From Actinocatenispora comari (GTDB lineage: Bacteria; Actinomycetota; Actinomycetes; Mycobacteriales; Micromonosporaceae): DNA of 64,000 nucleotides. Under the pieces are notes generated by a model. That model searched no databases and was not told where the DNA came from. It saw nothing but the letters and a program-made list of their open reading frames with translations. Made by a program: the position numbers and the translations under genes. Shown one piece after another: positions 43,080-51,838 of the stretch (position 1 is its first letter; every line of letters begins with the position of its first letter). Location: positions 62,001 through 126,000 of the forward strand of contig NZ_BOPO01000150.1 in NCBI RefSeq assembly GCF_017312725.1, read 5' to 3'.

Positions 43080-43209
43080 TGCTGTTCACCGGGACGGGCC
43101 GGCGGTCCCCGTGCCGATGCCGTCCCGTTCACCGACCCCCTCGCATGCTGTTCACCGGGACGGGCCGGCGGTCCCCGTGCCGATGCCGTCCCGTTCACCG
43201 ACCCCCTCG
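43080..43209. repeat. Exact tandem duplication, 66-bp period
   Basis: Two identical 64-base copies (43080-43143 and 43146-43209) are separated by 2 bases. Each carries a CGGGACGG ... CCGTCCCG inverted pair that can fold into a hairpin. The second copy covers the last 19 codons and stop of the DHFR-like gene; the first lies between genes. Perfect identity points to a recent duplication. Confidence 0.85.
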
Positions 43210-43787
43210 TCCGGGGCGTAACACGCCCGGACGACCCCGCACCGGTAACCGCGCGCCTCGAGCAGGCGCAGCCGCGTTCCCGGCCCGAGGACCTGTCGCC
43301 CGGCGCCGACCGCGGTCGGATTCACGTAGAACTGGAACTCGTCGACCAGGCCGGCGGCGGCGAGCCCGGCCACGAACCGCACACCGCCGAAGGCCAACAG
43401 ATCACCGTCATGGCGTTCCCGTATCGCGCGTACCGCCTCGGGCAGCGGTGCCTGGCTGGCGGTCGTGCGGGGCCAGGGCAGGTCGAGCCGTTGCCGGCTG
43501 ATCACCACCTTGTCCAGCTCCCCGACCCGCCGCGCGAAGGCGAGCGCCGGTTCATCCGGAAACGACCGCGCGGTCGCCGCCCAGTGGTCGAGGTACCCTT
43601 CCCCGATCATGGTGCGGCTGAGCAGGATCGTGCCCACCGTGTCGAACGTCGCGTTGAAGTCGGCGGCCAGCTCCGCGTCCCAGGTGGGCCGGCCGGTCCA
43701 GTCCCAGGCCTGCCAGTCGGCGTCCGGGGACTCCGCGTCGACGAAGCCGTCCACCGTCACCTGCATGCTCACGATCAACTTGCCCAT
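43152..43787 (-). CDS. Dihydrofolate reductase family (RibD C-terminal-like) protein
   Basis: A 211-residue protein: MGKLIVSMQVTVDGFVDAES, TILLSRTMIGEGYLDHW, KVVISRQRLD, DLLAFGGVRFVAGLAAAGLVDEF and NPTAVGAGRQVLGPG match the RibD_C/YwjB-like reductase family. These NADPH-binding proteins are common in actinomycetes and mostly of unknown substrate. The last residues (DEGVGERDGIGTGTAGPSR) come from the tandem duplication, so the present C-terminus is probably altered from the ancestral one. Confidence 0.85.
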   Translation of the reverse strand: MGKLIVSMQVTVDGFVDAESPDADWQAWDWTGRPTWDAELAADFNATFDTVGTILLSRTMIGEGYLDHWAATARSFPDEPALAFARRVGELDKVVISRQRLDLPWPRTTASQAPLPEAVRAIRERHDGDLLAFGGVRFVAGLAAAGLVDEFQFYVNPTAVGAGRQVLGPGTRLRLLEARGYRCGVVRACYAPDEGVGERDGIGTGTAGPSR

Positions 43788-44165
43788 GGATCCTCACTGC
43801 CGGGTCGTGGCGGCGACGCCGCCAGCACACATCGAACGTCGCCACATTCCCTGCGCGACAGGGATGCGGCGCGCCAGCTGCGGTGGGTGTCCTGCCCGGG
43901 CCGCGGAACGACCCCACCGGCCCGAGCAGAATAGGCACGCCTTACGGGAACCACACGACCGGAATCATCTGCTTCACCCCTCCCGGAATCGGCTCGACGA
44001 CGTCGAGCAGTACCGACCTGACAAGGGTTCAGATCCGGGCCACGGCAGGAACTCATCGCCTGCCGGTGGGCGATGAAGGACATCACAGTCCGCGCGGTCA
44101 CCGGTGAGTCGGCTTGCCGCCTGTACCGCGGTCGCCGCCCGGTTTCGCCGCGAGTCGACCCTCGT
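43788..44165. other. No supported gene
   Basis: About 380 bases between the DHFR-like start and the LarC stop, both minus-strand. I see no domain pattern or clear RNA element. The DHFR-like promoter should lie within it. Confidence 0.4.
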
Positions 44166-45035
44166 CTACGGCCGCTGCGCTTCGTGCGCCGGGAACCGCG
44201 GGGGCTGGTTGGTCCTGGCCGGTACGGCCGGTTCCTCGTCGGCCGTGCCTCGCAGCGGCGCCACCGTGTCCTCGGCGCTGTGGTCGATCGGGGCGCCGAG
44301 GACCAGGCGGGTGAGGTTCGCGGCCTCGCGGGGATCCCGGTCGCCGGCACCGGTGCCGGTTGCCAGCACCCGCATCGGCGGCATCGGGCCGTGTTCGGTG
44401 GTCAGTGCCGCGATCAGGGCGGCACCGGTCGGGGTGCACGCCTCGTATGGCAACCCGCCGCCGAGCACGGGCAGCCCCGCCTCCGCGACGATGCCCAGTA
44501 CGGCCGGTCCCGGCAGCGGGATCGCGCCGTGCGCCGCCCGGGTGGTACCGGAGCCGAGTGCCACCGGCCCGGCGCACAACCGTTCGAGGCCGCGGTGTTC
44601 GCGCAGCCAGTGCACGCCGGCGCAGCTGCCGGCGATGTCGGCGAGCGCGTCCAGCGCGCCGACCTCGTGGAATGCGACGTCTTCCGGGTCGATGCGGTGC
44701 ACCGCGGCCTCGGCGCGGGCGATTCGGGCGAAGGCGTCGAGCGCCGGTTCGACGATGCCGGACGGCAGGTCGGCGGTCGACAGCATCTGCCGGATCTCGC
44801 GCCAGTGCCGGTGATGCGGGCTGGGCGGGGCATCGACGTCGACCTTGGTGGCGCCGATGGCGTGCCGGTTGGTTGGCTCGGCCCGCAACGTGACGGGCTC
44901 GATCGGTAGCGCGGCGACGGCCGCCTGCAGGTACGCCAGCGGGACGCCGAGGTCGACCAGCGCGCCGAGCAGCATGTCGCCGGCCACTCCGGCGGCGCAG
45001 TCCCACCATCCGATCGTACGGGTCGAGGCGATCAC
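44166..45035 (-). CDS. larC: LarC-type nickel-pincer cofactor protein, N-terminal (LarC1) part only
   Basis: A 289-residue protein. GTG 45035 follows AAAGGAAG. WWDCAAGVAGDMLLGALVDLGVPL, HHRHWREIRQML, DVAFHEVGALDALADIAGS, GPVALGSGTTRAAHGAIPLPGPA, YEACTPTGAALIAAL and ATGTGAGDRD are the LarC order. LarC inserts nickel into the pincer nucleotide of lactate racemase-type enzymes. Full LarC is about 400 residues and includes a C-terminal LarC2 domain. Here the protein ends soon after ANLTRLVLG and no LarC2 is seen downstream. LarB and LarE are also absent from the window. Confidence 0.82.
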   Translation of the reverse strand: MIASTRTIGWWDCAAGVAGDMLLGALVDLGVPLAYLQAAVAALPIEPVTLRAEPTNRHAIGATKVDVDAPPSPHHRHWREIRQMLSTADLPSGIVEPALDAFARIARAEAAVHRIDPEDVAFHEVGALDALADIAGSCAGVHWLREHRGLERLCAGPVALGSGTTRAAHGAIPLPGPAVLGIVAEAGLPVLGGGLPYEACTPTGAALIAALTTEHGPMPPMRVLATGTGAGDRDPREAANLTRLVLGAPIDHSAEDTVAPLRGTADEEPAVPARTNQPPRFPAHEAQRP

Positions 45036-45108
45036 GACTTCCTTTCGTGTGGTGCGGCGATCGAGGAGCGGGCCCGACGGTCGATGACACCCTCGGGGCC
45101 GGCTCTAA

Positions 45109-45137
45109 TGCAAGTAAATTGCAATAGCAGTTATAGT
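45109..45137. promoter_or_regulatory. Candidate operator/promoter between LarC-like and LacI genes
   Basis: In an AT-rich island, TGCAA (45109-45113) and TTGCA (45119-45123) form a dyad, and TATAGT (45132-45137) is a possible -10 element for rightward transcription. The adjacent LacI-type protein could bind here. The stretch 45138-45435 up to the LacI start holds no separate gene that I can support. Confidence 0.4.
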
Positions 45138-45435
45138 GCATCAAAGCTCGAGCGGGTGAGGTGGGTGCGGTGCCGACAGTGCTGGGCGTCGAAAAGCTGG
45201 ACGAGAGGCCGGGCACGTCCACCGACCCTGCTGCCGTGCTGCACGGGGCGCCGATCACCGACCCGGTGCCATGACGTCGCCGAGGCCGTCCGGCCGCGGC
45301 GCCGACCTCGGCATCGACAGGCCCACCCGCCGGTCCGTCGATCCCATGCGGCGCGCGGATGCCGAGCCGGTGCGGCCCCGCCGGCCATCGGCGAACCGGC
45401 CGGCTCGGTCCGGTACGGCAGGGACGGGGACGACG

Positions 45436-46443
45436 ATGCGGAGCCTCGCTGCGCGTCTCGGGGTCAGCGCGATGACGGTGTCCCGTGCGTTGAACGATCG
45501 GCCCGGGGTCGCCGAGGCCACCCGGCGCAGGGTGCTCGGGGCGGCGGCCGCCCTCGGCTACCGGCCCGACAGGCGAGCGAGCCGCCTGCGTGCCGGTGCA
45601 CCAGCCGGTCTCGTCGGGCTGGTCGTCACCAGCCTCGCCGACCCCGTGATGTCCGCCCTGACTGCCGGGGTGGAGCGGGCCTGTGCCGAGAACGCGGCGC
45701 GCGTCATCGTTGCCAGCAGCAACAGTGACCCGGCCGCGGAGTCCGGGTTGGTCGCCGACCTGCGCGCACGCGGCGTCGACGGTGTGGTCGTGGTACCGGC
45801 CGGTGCCGATCACGCCCACCTGCGTGCCGGTCAGCGTGGAGGTGGGCCACTGGTGCTCGCCACCAGCCCGCCCGCCGGCCTCGCCGCCGACTGCGTCCTG
45901 GTCGACGAGGTCAGCGGCGCCCATCGGGCCTGCCGGCAGCTGTTCCGGCAGGGCCATCGACGCATCGGCTTCCTCGCCTCGACCAGGTCCTGGGCCGGAT
46001 CCGAACGATTGCGCGGGCACATCCTGGCCCACGACGAGGCTGGGGTACCGGTCGACGAGCGCCTGGTCCGCCAGCCGCGCGAGGATGCCCACAGCGCGCG
46101 GAGCGCGGCACGGGAGCTGCTGTCGACGGGCGACGACGCCCCGTCGGCGTTGCTGGCCGCCGATTTCCCCAGCCTGGTCGCTGTTCTTCGCACCGTCGGT
46201 GCGCGGCCGGGCTCCCGACCGCCTGCCATCGTCGGGTTCGGCCCGGCGCGCACCGACCTGGCGCCCTTCCCGCTCACGATGGTCTCGCCCGACTCGGTCG
46301 CGCTCGGCCGGGCCGCGGCCCAGCTGGTGTTCGAGCCTCGGGCACCCGGATCGACCGCACCACGCCAGATCATGATGGCGAGCAGCCTCGTCGGGCCGTC
46401 GACCCGCTTGGCGCACGCGGTAGCGCCGCCGCGGATCGGGTGA
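45436..46443 (+). CDS. LacI family transcriptional regulator
   Basis: A 335-residue protein from ATG 45436 (GGGGA upstream). The frame is open further back to 45271, but the helix-turn-helix begins immediately: MRSLAARLGVSAMTVSRALN, VAEATRRRVLGAAAALGYRPD. The sensor part has LVGLVVTSLADPVMSALTAG, GVDGVVVVPAG, CRQLFRQGHRRIGFLA and ALLAADFPSLVAVL. It is divergent from the LarC-like gene. The ligand is probably a sugar or sugar acid; lactate racemase-type enzymes act on 2-hydroxy acids, which would fit, but this is speculation. Confidence 0.88.
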   Translation: MRSLAARLGVSAMTVSRALNDRPGVAEATRRRVLGAAAALGYRPDRRASRLRAGAPAGLVGLVVTSLADPVMSALTAGVERACAENAARVIVASSNSDPAAESGLVADLRARGVDGVVVVPAGADHAHLRAGQRGGGPLVLATSPPAGLAADCVLVDEVSGAHRACRQLFRQGHRRIGFLASTRSWAGSERLRGHILAHDEAGVPVDERLVRQPREDAHSARSAARELLSTGDDAPSALLAADFPSLVAVLRTVGARPGSRPPAIVGFGPARTDLAPFPLTMVSPDSVALGRAAAQLVFEPRAPGSTAPRQIMMASSLVGPSTRLAHAVAPPRIG

Positions 46444-46463
46444 CGGTAGGCGAAGGCCGAGCC

Positions 46464-46502
46464 GTTGCCGGTGTTCCGGGTTGTCGCCAGAACACCGGCA
46501 AC
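46464..46502. terminator. Bidirectional terminator hairpin
   Basis: GTTGCCGGTGTTC (46464-46476) and GAACACCGGCAAC (46490-46502) are a perfect 13-bp stem with a 13-base loop, placed exactly between the convergent LacI and nrdB stops. There is no T-run. Confidence 0.8.
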
Positions 46503-46510
46503 GTGGAGGC

Positions 46511-47560
46511 TCAGAAGTCGTCGTCGAAACTGACCGACCCCGTGACCGCGACCTGGTAGGCCGAGACCCGGCGCTCGAAGAAGTTCGACAGCTCCTGAAC
46601 GTCCTGCAGTTCCATGAACGCGAACGGGTTGTGACTGCCGTACATGGGCTCGATGCCGAGCATGGCCAGCCGCCGGTCGGCGACGTGCTGGAGGTACTCG
46701 CGCATGTGCGCCAGCGACATCCCGGACACGCCCTGTTCCAACAGGTCCGCCGCGAACTGGACCTCGCACTCCACCGCCTCGGCGAGCATGTCCTCGACCT
46801 GCTGTCGCATCTCGGCGTCGAACAGGTCGGGCTCCTCGGCCCGGACGGTGTCGACCACGTCGAAGGCGAACGCCATGTGCATCGACTCGTCCCGGAAGAC
46901 CCAGTTGGTACCCGACGCGAGGCCGTGCAGCAGTCCGCGGGAGCGCAGGAAGTACACGTACGCGAAGGCGCCGTAGAAGAACAGGCCCTCGATGCAGGCG
47001 GCGAAGCAGATCACGTTGAGCAGGAAGGCGCGCCGGTCCTCGCGGGTCCTGAGCTCCCGCAGCTGGAAGATGGAGTCGATCCACCGGAAACAGAACTCCG
47101 CCTTGCGGGCGATCGACGGGATGTTCTCCACCGCCGCGAACGCCTCGAACCGCTCCTTCTCGTCCGGTACGTAGGTGTCCAGCAGGTTCAGGTAGAACTG
47201 GACGTGCACGGCCTCCTCGTACAGCTGCCGGGACAGGTAGAGGCGGCCCTCCGGCGAGTTGACATGCTGGTAGAGGTTGAGCACCAGGTTGTTGGCCACG
47301 ATGGTGTCGCCGGTGGCGAAGAAGGCGACCAGTCGCGACACCAGGTGCTGCTCGGCGGGGGAGAGCTTCGCCAGGTCGGCGAGGTCGGAGTGCAGGTCGA
47401 CCTCCTCCACCGTCCAGGTGTTCTTGATCGCGTCCTTGAACCGGTCGAAGAACCGGGGGTAGCGCATCGGCCGCAGGGTCAGGTCCATGCCGGGGTCGAG
47501 CAGCAGGTGCGGTTTCCCGGCGCCGGCACGGGTGCTGATGGTCTCGGGGTTCGTCGTCAT
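46511..47560 (-). CDS. nrdB: Class Ia ribonucleotide reductase, beta subunit
   Basis: A 349-residue ferritin-like protein. The di-iron ligands are recognisable: Asp in FATGDTIVANN, Glu and His in YEEAVHVQFY, Glu in ACIEGLFFYGAF, Glu and His in FRDESMHMAF. The Tyr four residues after the first His (HVQFY) is in the place of the radical Tyr. The C-terminal tail (VSFDDDF) would dock on NrdA. ATG 47560 overlaps the nrdA stop (ATGA). NrdAB reduces ribonucleotides to deoxyribonucleotides. Confidence 0.93.
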   Translation of the reverse strand: MTTNPETISTRAGAGKPHLLLDPGMDLTLRPMRYPRFFDRFKDAIKNTWTVEEVDLHSDLADLAKLSPAEQHLVSRLVAFFATGDTIVANNLVLNLYQHVNSPEGRLYLSRQLYEEAVHVQFYLNLLDTYVPDEKERFEAFAAVENIPSIARKAEFCFRWIDSIFQLRELRTREDRRAFLLNVICFAACIEGLFFYGAFAYVYFLRSRGLLHGLASGTNWVFRDESMHMAFAFDVVDTVRAEEPDLFDAEMRQQVEDMLAEAVECEVQFAADLLEQGVSGMSLAHMREYLQHVADRRLAMLGIEPMYGSHNPFAFMELQDVQELSNFFERRVSAYQVAVTGSVSFDDDF

Positions 47561-49947
47561 TGGCACGCCTCGCAGCTCTCGGGGTTTTCCAGCGAACAGG
47601 CCAGCGCCTCGGGGTCGCTGACCGGGGCGGCGGCGCTCGTCGCGGGCGCGACCGCGACGGTCGCCTGCTGGATGCGCGTCGCCGGCCGGGAGCGCAGGTA
47701 GTAGGTGGTCTTGAGCCCGGACTTCCAGGCGTGCAGGTACATCGAGGACAGCTTGCCGATGGTCGGCGCGCTCAGGAACAGGTTCAGTGACTGGGACTGG
47801 TCGATGTACGGGGAGCGTGCGGCCGCCAGGTCGATCAACGCACGCTGCGGCAGCTCCCACGCGGTACGAAACAGCCTGCGCAGCTCGGTGGGCAGTTCGG
47901 CGATCGCCTGCACGGAGCCCTCGGCCCGCTTGATCTGCTCGCGGACCGGCGCCGTCCACAGCCCGAGCTTCTTCAACTCCCGTACCAGGTAGGTGTTGAT
48001 CTGGAGGAACTCGCCGGACATCGTCTCGCGTTTGAACAGGTTGGACACCTGCGGTTCGATGCACTCGTAGCAGCCGGCGATCGACGCGATGGTGGCGGTC
48101 GGTGCGATCGCCACCAGCAGCGAGTTGCGCAGGCCGTGCGCGGCGATCGATGCGCGTACCGCCGTCCACCGGTCGGTCTGCGTCGGCTCGCAGCCCCACA
48201 GGTCGGGACACAGAGTTCCGCCGGCCGCACGCGTCTCCGCGTACGCGGGGTGCGGCCCGAACCGTTCGGCGAGCCCGGCCGAGGTCTCCAGCGCCGTCAG
48301 CAGGATCTCCTCCTGTACCCGGGTCGACAGCTCCCGCGCCGGCGCCGAGTCGAACGGCAGGCGCAGGGTGAAGAACGCGTCCTGCAAGCCCATCAGGCCG
48401 AGCCCGACCGGACGCCAGCGCGGGTTGGAGGCCGCCGCCTGCTCGGCGGGGTAGTAGTTGATGTCGATGACGCGGTCCAGGAACGTCACCGCGGTGCGCA
48501 CGGTGGCGCGCAGCTTGTCCCAGTCCACTCCGTCGGCGCCGACGTGCGCGCCCAGGTTGATCGACCCGAGGTTGCACACGGCGGTCTCGGTGTCGTTGTT
48601 GACTTCGAGGATCTCGGTGCACAGGTTGGACAGGTGGATGGTGTTGCCCGGCCGGCCGGTCTGGTTGCCCAACCGGTTCGCCGTGTCCTTGAACGTCATC
48701 CAGCCGTTGCCGGTCTGCGCCAGGGTGCGCATCATCCGGCCGTACAGGTCCCGGGCCCGGACCGTGCGGACCGCCTTCTTCTCCGCCGCCCGGTACGCGG
48801 TGTCGAACGCCTCGCCGAACAGGTCGGGCAGCTCCGGCGCGTCCGACGGGTCGATCAGCGACCAGTCCCGGTCGGCCTCCACCCGGCGCATGAACTCGTC
48901 GGGGATCCAGTTGGCGAGGTTCAGGTTGTGCGTACGGCGGGAGTCCTCGCCGGTGTTGTCCCGCAGCTCCAGGAACTCCTCGACATCGGGATGCCACGGC
49001 TCCAGGTAGACACACGCCGCCCCCTTGCGCCGGCCGCCCTGGTTCACCGCGGCCACGCCGGCGTCGAGGGTCTTGAGGAACGGCACGATCCCGTTCGACG
49101 TGCCGTTGGTGCCGCGAATCAGCGCGCCGCGGCCACGGACCCGCGACCACGAGATCCCGATCCCGCCGGAGAACTTCGACAGCCGCGCCACCTGGTGGTA
49201 CCGCTCGTAGATCGAGTCGAGCTCGTCGCGTGGTGAGTCGACCAGAAAGCACGACGACAGCTGCGCGTGCCGCGTCCCGGAGTTGAACAGCGTCGGCGAG
49301 CTCGGCAGGTACGACAGGCTCGACATCAGCCGGTAGAAGGCGATCGCCTCGGCCGGCGTCCGCGACAGTCCACATGCGACCCGGAGCAGCCAGTACTGCG
49401 GCGTCTCCACAACCAGCCGGGAGACCGGATGCCGCAACAGGTAACGATCCGCGACGGTACGCAGCCCGAAGTACTCGAAGCGCCGGTCGCCGTCCGGATC
49501 CACCGCGTCGTCGAGCCCGCGGGCGTTGCGCGCCACGAACTCGGCGGTGTCGTCGCCGATCAGGCCCAGGCCATGCGCGTACCGGATCGACTGGCTGAAA
49601 CTCTCGACGCCCTGCCCCCGCACCTCCTTGTCCACGAAGGTGGCCAGCAGCCGGGCCGCGAGCCGGGAGTACTGCGGCTCCTCACCGATCAACTCGGCTG
49701 CCGTCTGGATCGACAGCCGATCCAGCTCCTCGGTGCTGGCACCGTCGTACAGCCCGCTGATGGTCCTGGTCGCCACCCGCAGCGGATCGACCTCGTCGAG
49801 GTCGGACACCCAACGCCGCACCGCCTGGACGATCTTGTTGACGTCCACCGGCTCGGCGATCCCGTCACGCTTGCGTACCCGCATCACGGGTCGTCGCTGT
49901 TCCGACGCCCGGTGATCCGACGCAGACTGCTCCTGCAGCACCGTCAT
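47557..49947 (-). CDS. nrdA: Class Ia ribonucleotide reductase, alpha subunit
   Basis: A 796-residue catalytic subunit from ATG 49947 (AGGGAG upstream). An N-terminal ATP cone (VRKRDGIAEPVDVNKIVQAV) implies allosteric activity control. Active-site elements: QLSSCFLVDS, LSNLCTEILE (thiyl Cys and Glu), TAVCNLGSINLG (redox Cys), PTATIASIAG and KTTYYLRS (Tyr pair of the radical path). The C-terminal CEACQ supplies the swinging Cys pair. It lies downstream of a cobalamin riboswitch, so it should be shut down when B12 is plentiful, presumably in favour of a B12-dependent class II enzyme elsewhere. Confidence 0.95.
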   Translation of the reverse strand: MTVLQEQSASDHRASEQRRPVMRVRKRDGIAEPVDVNKIVQAVRRWVSDLDEVDPLRVATRTISGLYDGASTEELDRLSIQTAAELIGEEPQYSRLAARLLATFVDKEVRGQGVESFSQSIRYAHGLGLIGDDTAEFVARNARGLDDAVDPDGDRRFEYFGLRTVADRYLLRHPVSRLVVETPQYWLLRVACGLSRTPAEAIAFYRLMSSLSYLPSSPTLFNSGTRHAQLSSCFLVDSPRDELDSIYERYHQVARLSKFSGGIGISWSRVRGRGALIRGTNGTSNGIVPFLKTLDAGVAAVNQGGRRKGAACVYLEPWHPDVEEFLELRDNTGEDSRRTHNLNLANWIPDEFMRRVEADRDWSLIDPSDAPELPDLFGEAFDTAYRAAEKKAVRTVRARDLYGRMMRTLAQTGNGWMTFKDTANRLGNQTGRPGNTIHLSNLCTEILEVNNDTETAVCNLGSINLGAHVGADGVDWDKLRATVRTAVTFLDRVIDINYYPAEQAAASNPRWRPVGLGLMGLQDAFFTLRLPFDSAPARELSTRVQEEILLTALETSAGLAERFGPHPAYAETRAAGGTLCPDLWGCEPTQTDRWTAVRASIAAHGLRNSLLVAIAPTATIASIAGCYECIEPQVSNLFKRETMSGEFLQINTYLVRELKKLGLWTAPVREQIKRAEGSVQAIAELPTELRRLFRTAWELPQRALIDLAAARSPYIDQSQSLNLFLSAPTIGKLSSMYLHAWKSGLKTTYYLRSRPATRIQQATVAVAPATSAAAPVSDPEALACSLENPESCEACQ

Positions 49948-50085
49948 GCTCCCTCGTCCCACGCCCGAAGGTCGTCGGTGCGCGGGCAGGGACGCCGCCG
50001 GCAGCCGCAGCGCACCGCGGACGAACCGGCTGATGGCGTCGGCCGTCCCGCGCGGCCTTCGACCGCCGCACGCGGCGCGTGCGGC

Positions 50086-50272
50086 GCTGCTGGCAGGTCT
50101 TCGGACTCGTGGGCGTCGTGCTGTCCTACTGGCCGTCGCTTCCCGGACCGGTGCGGTCCAGTGCTCTGTGACGGCGGTCGTTCCCACTCACCGCTGCGGG
50201 GCAGTCCCGGACTCGCACCGGGTTCCCTCTTGCCTCGACCGCCACCGGAAGCGACGGCCGAACCAGCTGCAG
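50086..50272 (-). promoter_or_regulatory. Cobalamin (adenosylcobalamin) riboswitch
   Basis: On the minus strand: AGAGGGAACCCGGTGCGAG, GTCCGGGACTGCCCCGCAG and the 3' end AGTCCGAAGACCTGCC match the conserved cobalamin aptamer. A 13-base P2-like pairing is exact (GGCCGTCGCTTCC with GGAAGCGACGGCC, plus-strand 50247-50259 and 50143-50155). GCTGG/CCAGC at the ends can form P1. It sits about 140 bases upstream of nrdA. An AT-rich TATATA at 50279-50286 just before it may be part of the promoter. Confidence 0.93.
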
Positions 50273-50473
50273 TGACCACTATATATGGCGGCATGGTCGA
50301 GCCTTCACACCAGATGCTGTGTCGGCGCGTCGCGTCCGGTGGCGGATCGTGGAACGCGCGGGAACTGCCGAGGGATGTCGTACGACTGGGACAACGACAG
50401 GCTCGGCGTGGTCGCCGCTCTGGCCACCGCCGTTGCCGCGCACTGTTGTCCCGGGCGTCGGAAGGAATCACCC

Positions 50474-51838
50474 ATGGCCGTCGGCAGCGTCCTTGCTGAC
50501 ACGGAGCATCCGACCCCCGCCGCCCCGACCGGGCCCGGCGCCGCCAGCTGGGGTGCCGTGCGGCCGTTGCTGCTGCGGATCCACTTCTACGCCGGGGTGT
50601 TCGTCGCGCCGTTCCTGGTGATCGCGGCGCTGACCGGGCTGGCGTACACCACGATGCCCCAGGTCGAGCGGCTCGTGTACCGGCACGAGCTGACGGTGCC
50701 GGTGGGTGGCCAACGGCTGTCGGTGGCGGCGCAGGTGGAGGCCGCGCGGGCGGCGCATCCGGAGGGTACGGTCACGGCGATCCGCCCCGCCGCGACCGCG
50801 ACCGCCAGCACCCGGGTGATCATGGATGCGCCCGGACTGGCCGACGGCACCAGCCGCACGGTGTTCGTCGATCCCTACACGGGACGGGTGCTGGGCGCGG
50901 AGAACACCGTCGGGGAGTGGCTGCCGGTGCGGGCCTGGGTCGACAGCTTGCATCGCACGCTGCAGTGGGGCACGGTCGGCCGAATGTACAGCGAGCTGGC
51001 GGCCAGCTGGCTGTGGGTGGTGGTGCTCGGCGGGCTGGTGCTGTGGTTGAGCGGTCGCCGGCGCGCCGGGCCGGTACGGCGACGGGTCCTGCCGCGGGTC
51101 CGGCCCGCCGGCCGATCCCGGGTGCTGTCCTGGCACGGGGTGCTGGGGCTGTGGGCGGCCGCCGGTTTCCTGTTCCTGTCCGCGACCGGGTTGACCTGGT
51201 CGCACTTCGCCGGTGACAACATCTCCGCGCTCCGCGGCGCGTGGGGGTGGGCGACACCCACGGTGTCCAGTGCGGTGGCCCCGCCCGCGGCGCGGCGCGG
51301 GCAGGTCGACGTGGACCGGGCGTTGGCGGCGGCGGCGAGCCGGGGCGTCAGCGGGCCGGTCCAGATCGATCTTCCTGCCGAGCCGGGGCAGGCCTACGTG
51401 GTGCACCAGGTTCAGCGATCGTGGCCGGAGAAGCAGGATTCGGCGGCGATCGATCCGGCGACCGGCCGGGTCACCGCCGTGCTGCGCTTCGACGACTGGC
51501 CGGTGGCGGCGAAACTCGCCCGCTGGGGCGTGGATGCGCACATGGGGCTGCTGTTCGGGTTGGCCAACCAGATCGTGCTGGCCGGGTTGGCGGTCGTGCT
51601 GATCGTCCTGGTCGTGCTCGGGTACCGGATGTGGTGGCTGCGCCGCCCGGGACGCGGCTGGGGCAGGCGACCGCACCGCGGTGCGTGGCGCCGCGTCTCG
51701 GCCCGGGTGCTGGCGCCGCTGCTGGTGGCCGCGGTTGTCCTGGGCTGGCTCGTACCGGAGCTGGGCGCCAGCCTCGCCGTGTTCGTGGCGATCGACGTGG
51801 CCCTCGGTCGGCGGGCCCGGCGGCGGGCGGTGGCGTGA
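50474..51838 (+). CDS. PepSY-associated TM (iron-regulated membrane type) protein
   Basis: A 454-residue membrane protein from ATG 50474 (GAAGGA upstream). It has the PepSY-TM order: LLRIHFYAGVFVAPFLVIAALTGLAYTT, a PepSY-like loop ending in VFVDPYTGRVLGAEN, LHRTLQWGTVGRMYSELAASWLWVVVLGG, RVLSWHGVLGLWAAAGFLFLSATGL, a second PepSY part (AAIDPATGRVTAVLRFDDWP) and a final helix pair. Conserved His residues in the helices suggest heme or metal electron transfer. It is coupled to a Met/His-rich DUF5134 protein, so metal (copper or iron) handling is plausible. Confidence 0.85.
   Translation: MAVGSVLADTEHPTPAAPTGPGAASWGAVRPLLLRIHFYAGVFVAPFLVIAALTGLAYTTMPQVERLVYRHELTVPVGGQRLSVAAQVEAARAAHPEGTVTAIRPAATATASTRVIMDAPGLADGTSRTVFVDPYTGRVLGAENTVGEWLPVRAWVDSLHRTLQWGTVGRMYSELAASWLWVVVLGGLVLWLSGRRRAGPVRRRVLPRVRPAGRSRVLSWHGVLGLWAAAGFLFLSATGLTWSHFAGDNISALRGAWGWATPTVSSAVAPPAARRGQVDVDRALAAAASRGVSGPVQIDLPAEPGQAYVVHQVQRSWPEKQDSAAIDPATGRVTAVLRFDDWPVAAKLARWGVDAHMGLLFGLANQIVLAGLAVVLIVLVVLGYRMWWLRRPGRGWGRRPHRGAWRRVSARVLAPLLVAAVVLGWLVPELGASLAVFVAIDVALGRRARRRAVA

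Noticed and set aside
43788-44165. Possible riboswitch upstream of the DHFR-like gene
   Set aside because: No conserved aptamer blocks were seen; the stretch is ordinary GC-rich intergenic DNA.
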